Assembly: GCA_035578155.1 (NCBI GenBank)
Contig: JAPWDM010000015.1
Span: 9,504,709 to 9,568,708, forward strand
DNA length: 64,000 nucleotides
Reading direction: 5' to 3'
From: Brachynemurus nebulosus
Taxonomy: Eukaryota; Arthropoda; Insecta; Neuroptera; Myrmeleontidae
This document shows positions 48,950 to 58,414 of this stretch, one piece after another. The notes below the pieces were generated by a model that saw only the letters and a list, made by a program, of their open reading frames with translations, was not told the origin of the DNA and ran no database searches. A program made the position numbers and the translations under genes. Positions within the stretch are counted from its first letter, which is position 1. Each line of letters begins with the position of its first letter.

Positions 48950-49140
48950 AGTATAACACCGATAATGGAAACATCAGTTTTGGAAATTTTTTGAGAGCAT
49001 CAAATTACTCTCAAAATTTTTTGAGAGTATCAAATTGAGAGCATCAGAGGCAACATCACTTTTGGAAAGTTGCATCAAAAATGTCAAGTATTTATCAAAA
49101 AATTTCCAAAATTAATGTTTCCATTATCGGTGCTATACTG
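48950..49140. mobile_element. 191-bp MITE with about 48-bp TIRs
   Basis: cagtataacaccgataatgg at the left and its reverse complement (with one or two changes) at the right, with arms extending to tttggaaattttttga. TA flanks at 48948-48949 and 49141-49142. The size and TA target fit Tc1/mariner-mobilised MITEs. Confidence 0.9.
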
Positions 49141-49558
49141 TATCTGTAAAAATGGAGCCAAGTACTTTTTGTGTTGATGCTTCAATATTTATTTAAAATA
49201 CCCCTGTCGCAGCATCCTACATAACATAGCGAATTTCCATTTACAAAAGTACGTTTTTCTAGGAAACTAGTTGACATAGAGTAATTGTAAATAATAAAAA
49301 ACTTCTTTATAAGGTGAGTACGCATGCTCCTCCAGTTTCGTAATACTCTCATCGAGCTCACCCCCACCAGTACTAATTTGCAAAATATTATTCATTTCTT
49401 CGTTTCTTCAAAACTAATCCGTATGGCCGTATGTATTGTTGTAGAAATTTTGCGTTCGCTAGCGTTAATGGCGGCTTTGTCGACAATCCGCACTAGTTGA
49501 CGGTAAGTTGTAAACTGTGTGACTGCGTCGGTTTATCGTCGTTAAATACCAATATGTC

Positions 49559-50263
49559 TTATGCCGGTTTTAAATGTAATTTTATGATTATTGTTTCGCC
49601 TCGAAAATTAACGGGCTTACCGTCTTGATCCACAACGCGTAGCACTAGAGATGTTATCCATGGAACGCTTACAGGCATATAAATGATTGTAGTTGGTCTC
49701 TCGCTTATTTTATACCCAGGCTCAACCTGGATAGAAAACAAATAAATATTATGCGCTCGGACGTTGTTCAAATAACTGTTTGTCGTAATATTCGTCTCAA
49801 TTTGCACCAGATTGACTTTCATAATATTTGCCGGTTTATCTGAATAATGAGTATGACCTGCTTCGAGTTTTCGTTTATTAAAACCCAGCAGTAAACCGAT
49901 CGTTCGTTCTTTATCAAAATGTATTGTTTCCGTGCACTTTATCGAATTTTTCAACGTGTTGTTAATTGCATGTAATATAAGTTGTGCATTAGCACCTACT
50001 CCACTCGGTGTTAACATATTATCTATATACGCTTCCAAATCTTCTAAATCGTAATTGCCGATAGGTATCTCGATGCAGTATGGTTCATGATTAGGATCAG
50101 TACTAAAATAAAACAAATTATTCGTTTCATCAACATTTGGCACTGAGTTATAAGTTTCGAAATTCACCAGTCCGCAGACGTATTCACCCACTAATTCTAT
50201 AGGCGGAAAATACTCAGCACTGAGTGTTGAAGTATCACCGCTTAAGGTTAGTGTGAATGACAT
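49559..50263 (-). CDS. Putative virion structural protein
   Basis: An intact frame of 234 residues starting at ATG 50263 (MSFTLTLSGDTSTLSAEYFP). It is beta-rich with no membrane segment or signal peptide. It resembles a protein that I recall recurring in insect genomes beside the ATPase and PLA2-like genes of this element type, and its all-beta look would suit a capsid or penton-like role. That role is inference from neighbourhood, not from a named domain. It is one of the few undamaged frames in the window. Confidence 0.55.
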   Translation of the reverse strand: MSFTLTLSGDTSTLSAEYFPPIELVGEYVCGLVNFETYNSVPNVDETNNLFYFSTDPNHEPYCIEIPIGNYDLEDLEAYIDNMLTPSGVGANAQLILHAINNTLKNSIKCTETIHFDKERTIGLLLGFNKRKLEAGHTHYSDKPANIMKVNLVQIETNITTNSYLNNVRAHNIYLFSIQVEPGYKISERPTTIIYMPVSVPWITSLVLRVVDQDGKPVNFRGETIIIKLHLKPA

Positions 50264-50690
50264 GGTGTCTAATACGTAAATGAAACAAAGTAGTAATATA
50301 CAACAATATTTATTTACATAAATAGATTTTTATTACATTTATAACTTTTTACTTTTTTACATAGAACACTAGAAGCCAACTAACATAAAAAAGTGAAATT
50401 CGCTTGGAGTCATTTGTAAGCCAGTCACAGCTTAAGGCATTAGTCCGTCAGTAGTCGTCGTCGAGTCAACACACCATTATATTAACAATATACCCATTGT
50501 TAGTTGAGCACGTTGAACAGCTCTCTCTGGTAATACGTGTGATGTGATTGTATGCGTGTATACACATACTACTACAAAAAACCAAACTAATACACTGCAA
50601 ACAGTGTGTATGTACACAAACAGACTACGTTACAAACTCATTACAAGTGGAACAGAGGCAAAGCCAATCTAGTTTGTCCCCTTGCTTTTT
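50264..50690. other. Intergenic region of the virus-like element
   Basis: About 430 bp between two minus-strand genes. It contains gtcgtcgtcgagtc and an ataccc...attgttag segment, but I see no clear promoter or gene. Confidence 0.4.
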
Positions 50691-51076
50691 TACTTATTAC
50701 TTATTACTTTTTTTTCTTTTGATTTCATAGCATTCGTTACGGCCCAAGCAGCAGCTCGTTCACCAAAACTTGCGTCTGATGATTTAACTCACGCTTTGTC
50801 ATCTAAAATTAAATCAGCCTTGTGTCGATCGTTGATATCTTTGAACTGTGAATAGGCGATATCGTGTTCTTTACATGCAGCGTCCAATTTATTCATACCG
50901 GGGTCGCCTCGTAATAATCGTTCCCGTAGTCGCGTACCAGGTCCACAATACTGATAACCGGGTATATGTAGTTCAAATGGTAACTTGTTAATTGTAGAAT
51001 TTATTAATCCGCGATTTGATGTGTTTGCACCGCTTGTCTGCCTGCAACTAACAGCTCGTTGTTTTCGCACAGACAT
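50691..51076 (-). pseudogene. Phospholipase A2-like protein with premature stop
   Basis: Starts at 51076. It has the calcium-loop signature YQYCGPGTRL and the catalytic HD pair in DAACKEHDIAYSQ, as in the PLA2-like domain of parvovirus VP1 and related virus-element proteins. TGA at 50786-50788 ends the first frame after DDKA. The same frame then continues with SSDASFGERAAAWAVTNAMK to about 50691, so the stop is a secondary mutation in the C-terminal helix region, leaving the catalytic part untouched. Such domains act on membranes during virus entry. Here it is only a genomic relic. Confidence 0.8.
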
Positions 51077-51196
51077 TTTAAGGTGAATTGAAAATAAAAA
51101 ACATATGTAAACTATTTTATAGATATTATAAATAAATTAAAATTCTACATAAGTTGTTAGTATACGAAATAGTCTAATTCGATCAACATCGGTGAG
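51077..51196. promoter_or_regulatory. Divergent intergenic region
   Basis: 120 bp of AT-rich DNA between the PLA2-like gene (-) and the ATPase gene (+). Must hold promoters for both. A tataaataaa stretch lies at 51129-51138 but no initiator is obvious. Confidence 0.4.
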
Positions 51197-51889
51197 ATGT
51201 CGTCGTTCATCAAACAATGGAAAACGCTGCCAATAGTTAATTTTGAATTTTCCTCCAACAACAACAACAAGAAAAATGGTCCGTTACTACCGAACAGCAT
51301 TAGAGCAATCATTTGTGGCCCGAGTGGTGGTGGAAAGACTTCGCTGCTTATTTCACTAATACAGCACCCCGACGGTCTAGCGTTTGAAAATATATATATC
51401 TATTCCAAATCACTGCATCAGCCAAAATATGAATATCTGAAACAAAGTATTAAACTTGGCAAAGGTATGGGTTATTTTACATTCTCCAATAACGAGGATG
51501 TGATACCACCAATGGATGCTCTACCAAATTCATTGATAATATTTGATGATGTGTCTGCGCGGGAGAAAAAGGCTATAATAGAAGAATATTTTTGTCACTC
51601 TCGACACTACAACGACGATTTCTTTTACCTAACACAAACGTATACAGCAACACCCAAACACAACGTACGGGACAATACAAATTTTATTGCTGTTTTCAAA
51701 CAAGATGATCTGAATCTTAGACATATTTATGATGATCACATCAATTCCGACATGTCTTTCACAGGGTTCAAAAATCTATGTCAAGAGTGCTGGCGAGATA
51801 AATATGGATTTTTAACCATTTGTAAGGAGGACGATATTCACAACGGCAGATATCGAAACAAGCTTGATAGCTTTTGGAGAGGATACTGA
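51197..51889 (+). CDS. A32/FtsK-HerA-type DNA-packaging ATPase
   Basis: An intact 230-residue frame. Walker A is CGPSGGGKTSLL at about residues 37-48 and Walker B is SLIIFDDVS at about residues 113-121, followed by a sensor-like YLTQTYTATPKHNVRDN region. The length and motif layout fit the A32-like packaging ATPases of Polintons, virophages and adenovirus-like elements, which pump DNA into the capsid. It is divergent to the PLA2-like gene and co-oriented with the downstream cluster. Confidence 0.85.
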   Translation: MSSFIKQWKTLPIVNFEFSSNNNNKKNGPLLPNSIRAIICGPSGGGKTSLLISLIQHPDGLAFENIYIYSKSLHQPKYEYLKQSIKLGKGMGYFTFSNNEDVIPPMDALPNSLIIFDDVSAREKKAIIEEYFCHSRHYNDDFFYLTQTYTATPKHNVRDNTNFIAVFKQDDLNLRHIYDDHINSDMSFTGFKNLCQECWRDKYGFLTICKEDDIHNGRYRNKLDSFWRGY

Positions 51890-51946
51890 TCAACCAGTGT
51901 TAATAACTGGTTACAACAGACTGTTAACCGCTATTAACCAGAGCAA

Positions 51947-51997
51947 TAACTGGTCAGTAACTGATCAGTAACTGATCAGTAACTGGTCAGTAACTGC
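51947..51997 (+). promoter_or_regulatory. 11-bp iterons (taactgrtcag)
   Basis: Four perfect tandem units (51947, 51958, 51969, 51980; taactggtcag or taactgatcag) plus a fifth partial unit. Each contains TAACTG, the MYB-type recognition core, spaced one helical turn apart. They lie just upstream of a TATA box. Confidence 0.85.
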
Positions 51998-52014
51998 TTT
52001 TAACCGACCTGTTG

Positions 52015-52049
52015 TATAAATAAATAGCTGTCTAAGATATAGATTCAGT
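52015..52049 (+). promoter_or_regulatory. TATA box and TCAGT initiator
   Basis: tataaataaata at 52015-52026 is followed 30 bp from its start by tcagt (52045-52049), the arthropod initiator. The first ATG of the downstream gene is at 52084. Confidence 0.75.
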
Positions 52050-52083
52050 TCTTGAGTGACTGTTGTATGAAACAGTTGTCAAA

Positions 52084-53132
52084 ATGGATAAGAAGAAGGA
52101 GCTTGTTAAAAAGAGTATTATAAAAACAGCAAGCAATATACGAAAAAAATTTAAAGCCTTGCGATCTGGGAAGGTGGAGTCAAACATGTTGGTACAAACC
52201 ACGGTGGAACCAGTCATTGCACCACTCAAAGAAATAGCCACAAAATTAATTGAGAAAAACAATCAACCTATCAAAGTCGAAACGAAAGAAGAACAGACAC
52301 AAGTATTGGATACGTTTACACCTAAAATTAAAAAGAGAAAGCAAAAGTATTACTATTTACCAACGAAAGAGGAAGAGCTGGATGACGAGTTGGAGGAAGA
52401 ACCAGATTTCACAGAAGATGTTTTTGAATCGTCTCTGATAGAAAAACAAAATGAATTTGAAACACCAAAACTCCCCGGATCGGCACAGAGTGTTGCTAGA
52501 AAATTGATGACGACAAGGGTAATGTCTGAAAAGTTTGGACCAATAGCAAGAAAATACTTACAGCTATACCTTCAGCCAAATAGCGGTATTGATACAGTAT
52601 ACGGACCGTACAAAAAAATGACGAATGGATGATTGGAAATCAACCGTTTCAAATAGACGGTGATGATACAATAATTAATGGTATTACGTATAAAGGAACA
52701 CCCGGTTTATATGAGTTGATTTTCATGAAAGTACCAAAACGAAATGGATATCGCACCGAAGATTTAAATGAGTACAAACGAATTTTAAAACAAACAAATG
52801 CGCATCGACAAAATCACAGTCCAAATCAACAAATTAAAGGCAGCTCGAGTTATAAATATCGAAATATTATTAGTGAAATGGTGCCGATTCCAAGATCAAT
52901 TCCAAGATATAAAACACGAAGTCGTATGGCTAGTACTCCTACATTTGGGACGGGATTGATGCAGTTCAACGATATGAAAAAGGAGCATATATACTGGAAC
53001 GACCCCAACGAATTAGTTAGTCGCTTACAGTTACTCGTAGGATCAACCTACGCTGGACACACAGCCCACGAGAACGAAATTATCTCAATCTTAGAAGAGC
53101 TGATGGAGGCTGGTTTTATTGAACATGGATAG
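52084..53132 (+). pseudogene. DUF8207-like protein, split by a homopolymer frameshift
   Basis: Two frames touch at 52629-52632. The first (52084-52632) is Lys-rich and helical at the N-terminus (MDKKKELVKKSIIKTASNIR), acidic in the middle, and ends in SGIDTVYGPYKK. The second (52629-53132) begins MIGNQPFQIDGDDTIINGITYKGTPGLYELIF, then AHRQNHSP and IKGSSSYKYRNII, which resemble DUF8207. In the related proteins I recall, these are one chain, and reading seven A at 52612-52618 as eight would join them. A structural or core-protein role is plausible from its basic N-terminus and position, but it is unproven. Confidence 0.65.
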
Positions 53133-53553
53133 ATTTGGCCGTACGTGTCACAAAAATATAAGAATCGATAGATTTGGCCGTGTGCATGACAAAAGCATTA
53201 AGAAAGAAGTTCTTAAGTCCATTGGTTTGAAGATGACTAATATGGGAAATTATGATATTGGAAATAGACGGCTAACAAATGTAAGGGACCCGGCTGATGA
53301 TGATGTTGTGAATCTGAAATTTTTAAAAAGTTTTGAAATGGAGAAATTTTCCGAATTGACAGAAACAGTTGAAACGAACAAAACACAAATTGAAAATGCT
53401 GTATACAAGCTGACTCAGGCAGTAGAGCTTTTTATGACGCATAAAACAACGATAAATCAGAAAATGTCCACATTTAATCTTCGAATATCAAGGATTGAAG
53501 AACATCTTGATGAATTACTGAAATACATTGAGCGTATTAAGAAAAATGAGTAA
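53125..53553 (+). CDS. Candidate fibre-like coiled-coil protein
   Basis: Starts at ATG 53125, overlapping the previous gene by 8 bp. The N-terminus repeats DRFGR twice (residues 2-6 and 15-19). Then comes GNRRLTNVRDPADDDVVNLKFL, similar in style to the connector motif of phage and viral fibre proteins (rkltnv-DP--d-davn-kyl). The last 80 residues form a heptad-type helix (ETVETNKTQIENAV...LNLRISRIEEHLDELLKYI-like). The length is 142 residues. A trimeric spike or fibre anchored through the DRFGR peptides is a hypothesis. Confidence 0.55.
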   Translation: MDRFGRTCHKNIRIDRFGRVHDKSIKKEVLKSIGLKMTNMGNYDIGNRRLTNVRDPADDDVVNLKFLKSFEMEKFSELTETVETNKTQIENAVYKLTQAVELFMTHKTTINQKMSTFNLRISRIEEHLDELLKYIERIKKNE

Positions 53554-54771
53554 ACTACAGGTGGTACGTGAATTACATAGGCCCGCACGGAAGAATTTCC
53601 CACGTAGACGTGTTATTGTAAAAGGAATTGATGATCTATGGCAGTGTGATTCAATTGATATGAGTGCTTACGCTTCTGTAAATAAAAATACCATTTTTTA
53701 CTAACAGCGGTTGATGTCTTTTCTAAGCGAGCATGGTGTGTACCGGTTAAAAATAAAACTGTAAAAGAAGTGACAGCCGCATTTGAATCGATACTTAAAC
53801 AGGCTCGTGTTCCGAGAAATTTACACAGCGACGATGGCAAGGATTTTTTAATCACCTGTTTAAAACGCTCATGAATAAGTACGATATTAACCACTACTCG
53901 ACATTTTCAACAAAAAAAGCATCAGTGGTGGAAAGATTTAACAGGACACTCAAGACCGAAATGTGGAAAATGTTTAGCTACAACGGATCATATCGATGGA
54001 TTGGTATGTTGGACAAACTGGTAGATGATTACAATTCGCGTAAGCACAGAACAATTAAAATGCGACCTCGTGAAGTAACACCAAGCAAGGAGAATATGCT
54101 TCTGTCGACCGTCTATAATTATGGGAAAATTGCACCCAAACCAAAATATAAAGTTGGTGATTTTGTTCGTATAAGCAAATATAAATCCCATTTCGAGAAG
54201 GGTTATCAACCATCATGGACAACGGAACTGTTTAAAATAATTAAAATACAGTTAACCAATCCAGTTAGGGGGCGTCCATAAATTACGTGAGGTGTTTTTT
54301 TTGAATTTTCTGTCCTTCCCTCCCCCCTGGTGAGATTTCGTGAGATTTTATTCAGTCCCCCCATCCTCGAATCTCACGTGAGATTTTTAAAAATGTGGGT
54401 TTCTTACGTAAACGCGTTGGATTGTTATTGTAAAAAGAAAAAAAAATTTGCTTCGTGCTTTTATTTACGACTAGTTATCAATATTGCTGAGAGTTATAAG
54501 TGTAATAAAAATTTAACAATAGAATACTTATATCGTAACTACTGTGATTAAAAAAGTGCGGTCTCAAGAGAGACTCTTGGAACCAACATGTCCATATGAT
54601 TTTCAGTAAAATCATCTGCTCCTTCAACTTTGTTCTGATCTAGCCACTCTAAGCCCTTGGCACTTGCGCATAGTAACTTATTAGCTTGTCTTGTGACAAT
54701 CCGTGAGGGTCGCACTTTGCGGAACATACGCGCTTGCTTAGCTAGTGCAATGTGAGCTGCTCGCCTGTGCT

Positions 54772-57130
54772 GGGTAGCGATTCTTGAAAAGTGAATTAAA
54801 GTGAAGTGGAATGGAATAGCTGAGAACGGAACCAACGGAAATATGTATATTTTTATAAGTTGGTAGGTATACATTATTGTGATAATGGGTACTCTATCGA
54901 CGAAATTGATTACTAATAAGAGGAGGTATTATTTATGGTACACAATATTCATTTCCGGTTACATATTATGTGGAATTTAAAAAATTAATTTTATAAACAT
55001 TCATCATTTTATTGCCATCTTTCACTTTTTTTCTTGTATTTTAATTATTTTTTATCTTTTATTAATTTTTTTAATTTAAATTATATTATATTTTATGGAT
55101 ATATTATGATATATTTTCCTTTTTATAATAGTAGTTAATAGTAGAAATAAAATTTCGACATAACCTTGTTTTGTAGTAGTAGCGTTTGTTTTTGTTTCTT
55201 AAGTAATTTTATTTAGTTTTTAATTATTATTTTTTTTAAATCAAGAAAGCATTTTGCGCTTCGATGAGGCAAATTTAAGAATATTAGGAAAAAATATTAT
55301 GATGATTAAGAAATTTTTTTTTGTTTTAATGCTAATTTATATATCAAAATGTTTAAATAATATATACATATAATGATAACTTATTATTGCTAAAAGATAC
55401 AGATAAGGAAATTTTATATTCGCAAAGGACATTTAAAGAGCAATTTTTTTAAGCTATCACACGTTAATTTAGAAGTTGATTTAAAAAAGAAAAAAAATTG
55501 TCACGGCGCCAACGTCGCGTAGCTTCTTTCATTACGATGAATGTAGCATTGGTTGCTGTCTTTACTAACGTTATGTGATTTCACAATTCTTTCAAACATT
55601 ATGGTTCTTGTCTTTGCTGACGTTATTAATTGAACTGTTTCTTTATCAACGTAAGGAGCTACGCGACGTTGGCGCCTCAAAAATTTTCTTTCGCCCCATC
55701 GAAGCGTGGAATTCTTTTTTTAAAAGCTTTTATTTAACTTGGTATGTTAGTATGTTGGTTTAGATCAAATCTTGGAATCAATATTTAGACAGGTTTTAAT
55801 TGAGCTAGAGGTTTCAAATTTTGCATACGTGTCTAACCTTGATGACAATGCAATATTGTATAATTAGTTTTTCCCTAATTCGCCCCAAAGCAAAATTGTT
55901 GATTTTTAGTCCTATGCAACTTTTTGACATTTCGAATTGTCAAATATTGTCCATTGATTTTACATTGCAATTTTTTGTTTCCATAGTTATGTCTGATTAG
56001 GGTAAATTAACAGATTAAAATATAGGTAAAACAATTACTTCTTTAATTTTTTTTTTAAATTAATTGTAATCACACTAAAAAGTAAAAAATAAAATAAAGT
56101 AAAAAAAATGTTTTTTTAAGAAAAAGCTTTTATTTAAAAATGGGCTAAAAAAATAAAAATAAAATAACTTTTGAGTGAAGTTTGAAGCAATCTGCAACAT
56201 AATTTATAAAAGCTTGAGGCGTTTAATAAAATTTGGTAACTACTGAAAAGTGAAATAGCTACACTTATATCCAAAACCGAAAAAATTAATGATAACGCCT
56301 CAAGCTTTCATAAATTATATTGCATATTGCTTTAAACTTCACTCAAAAGTTATTTTATTTTTATTTTTTTAGCCCATTTTTAAATAAAAGCTTTTGCTTA
56401 AAAAACATTTTTTTACTTTATTTTTTTAATTCTATAATTAGAAAGAAAAAAATTAAAAACATCCAAAAAGAAAAAAAATTTCGCGGCGCTAACTTCATTT
56501 AGCTAATGTAAGATCAATGTTTAAGCAATAAAGTTAAAAAATATTAGCACACTCAAGAAGGAACCGGCTTGAAATGTTTTTCGCTATAATACAAATTTTT
56601 CTAATATCTATGACATATTTCCTTCTTTGTCTTAGTACTCAGTGGGCCATAATTACAAAAAAGAAAATAATAATAATTAAAAACTAAATAAAATTACTTA
56701 ATAAACAAAAACAAACGCTACTACTACAAAACAAGGTTATGTGTAAATTTTATTTCTACTATTAACTACTATTAAAAAGGAAAATAGGTGTATCATAATA
56801 TATCCATAAAATATGATATAAATTAAATAACAAAAATTAATAAAAGATAAAAAATAAATAAAATACAAGAAAAAAAGTGAAAGATAGCAGTAAAATGATG
56901 AATGTTTATAAAATTAATTTTTTAAATTCCACATAATATTTAACCGGAAATGAAAATTGTGTACCATGAATAATACCTCCTCTTATTAGTAATCAATTTC
57001 GTCGATAGAGTACCCATTATCACAATAATGTACACCTATCAACTTATAAAAATATACATATTTCCGTTGGTTCCGTTCTCAGCTATTCCATTCCGTTTCA
57101 CTTTAATTCACTTTTCAAGAATCGCTACCC
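54772..57130. mobile_element. 2.36-kb foldback element with nested hairpins
   Basis: Outer arms of about 470 bp (54772-55240 and 56660-57130) begin gggtagcgattcttgaaaag and end as its reverse complement. Inside are two further inverted repeats: a perfect 20-bp pair at 55505-55524/55657-55676 (ggcgccaacgtcgcgtagct) and a pair of about 125 bp at 56095-56222/56285-56420. There is no coding capacity. It sits in exon 5 of the transposase. Confidence 0.88.
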
Positions 57131-58414
57131 TGGACAGCTCTTGTGATTGGTTAAAGTAAATATCGCATGTACTGCAGCATCTTTTCTCTAAATCATCACG
57201 TACACTTGGGCAATAGAGATCATAAGGCGTGCTGATGAAGGCATTCGGCGGTTGAATCGGTAGACAGTGGCGTATTAGAAATGGAGCAAATAACTTTCCG
57301 TCATGCTCTTTAAAGTCCGAAATTGTCAAATGTCCATCAACCTGAGTGATAGGGTATGGAGGTGGCAGAAAACGGTCGTGAAGAATCATATGCAGATCAC
57401 TCCGGCGTGGGCTGCAGCACTTCTGATCATCGCATTTCACAACCTAAGAAAGAAATTAAAAACAATTTCCCTTCGTAACTCTTAATAAAAATTTGTTGAT
57501 ATTCGTGCTCGTTAAAAAATTTAAAAAAAATGAAATAGGCGCCCATAAAAATTTAATATGAACCAACTGCAATGTACCTGGAGTAAATATTGACTCTCTC
57601 TAACGTGCTCAGTGTACCATTCTTCGGCTGGCAAGTCTGGAACGCTGGAAGTGTCATTATTCGGGTCTATATATTTAGCGACTACTTCGTGTCCGTCAAT
57701 GCACACTGCAGACCATATTTCAGCCAAAATATCCCCTGCCTTTTGGAAATTATCCTTTTCCAGACTTTCGTCTAATGTTCTGCCGCTTGAGTCAAGATGT
57801 GTCCCAAAAGAATCATGAGGAAGAACAACGCCCGTTAGTTCTCGACTGAGTGGAGCCATGCGTCTCTCTACTCTGTTGAATGCGCTCCTGCCAAGGGCAT
57901 TAGTCACGATAAATACTGCGTCCAAATCATATTGTTTAAAATGCTCTATGGCGTGTGCGATCACTTTGCGATATCGCGGATTCTCGTCACGCCCACCGTC
58001 ACTTGAAATTATAAGAACAGGTTTAACTTCGCTGTCTATATTCTTTATAAATTTGGAAAAAGACTCAATTGTTAAAAGAGTGTCCAAGTCTTGAGCGTGA
58101 TTAGTTGCAGTTGACGAAGAGTGCTTGCCACTTCGTATTGGTATGTAAGTTGGTCCACTATATGAAACAGCTTCCGGTCGCCCCATCTCATTGGGTTTCA
58201 CTTCACACAAAGCATACAGGCTTGGAATTAATTTGTGCCCCGAAGCAATCACAAAGTCATGATCTGGTGACGACACTTTATATTCAACGTGCATTAATAA
58301 TGGCGACTGCTTGTTTGCCGCTGTCAGGCTAATGGGAACGCGGGCTTTGTCATCCTGAGATAAAAAAGTTACGGAGTCAGGACCAAGTACTGAGGCTATC
58401 GTTTCCAGTCCAGA

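Noticed and set aside
51947..51997. Short tandem repeats as a CRISPR array
   Set aside because: Units are only 11 bp, contiguous without spacers, in an insect-type genome.
52629..52632. ATGA start-stop overlap read as translational coupling between two genes
   Set aside because: The second frame opens in mid-domain for a DUF8207-like protein, and one extra A in the A7 run just upstream would fuse both frames, so a frameshift is more likely than coupling.
53613..53894. Minus-strand frame in the integrase region
   Set aside because: Antisense to a clear DDE integrase core.
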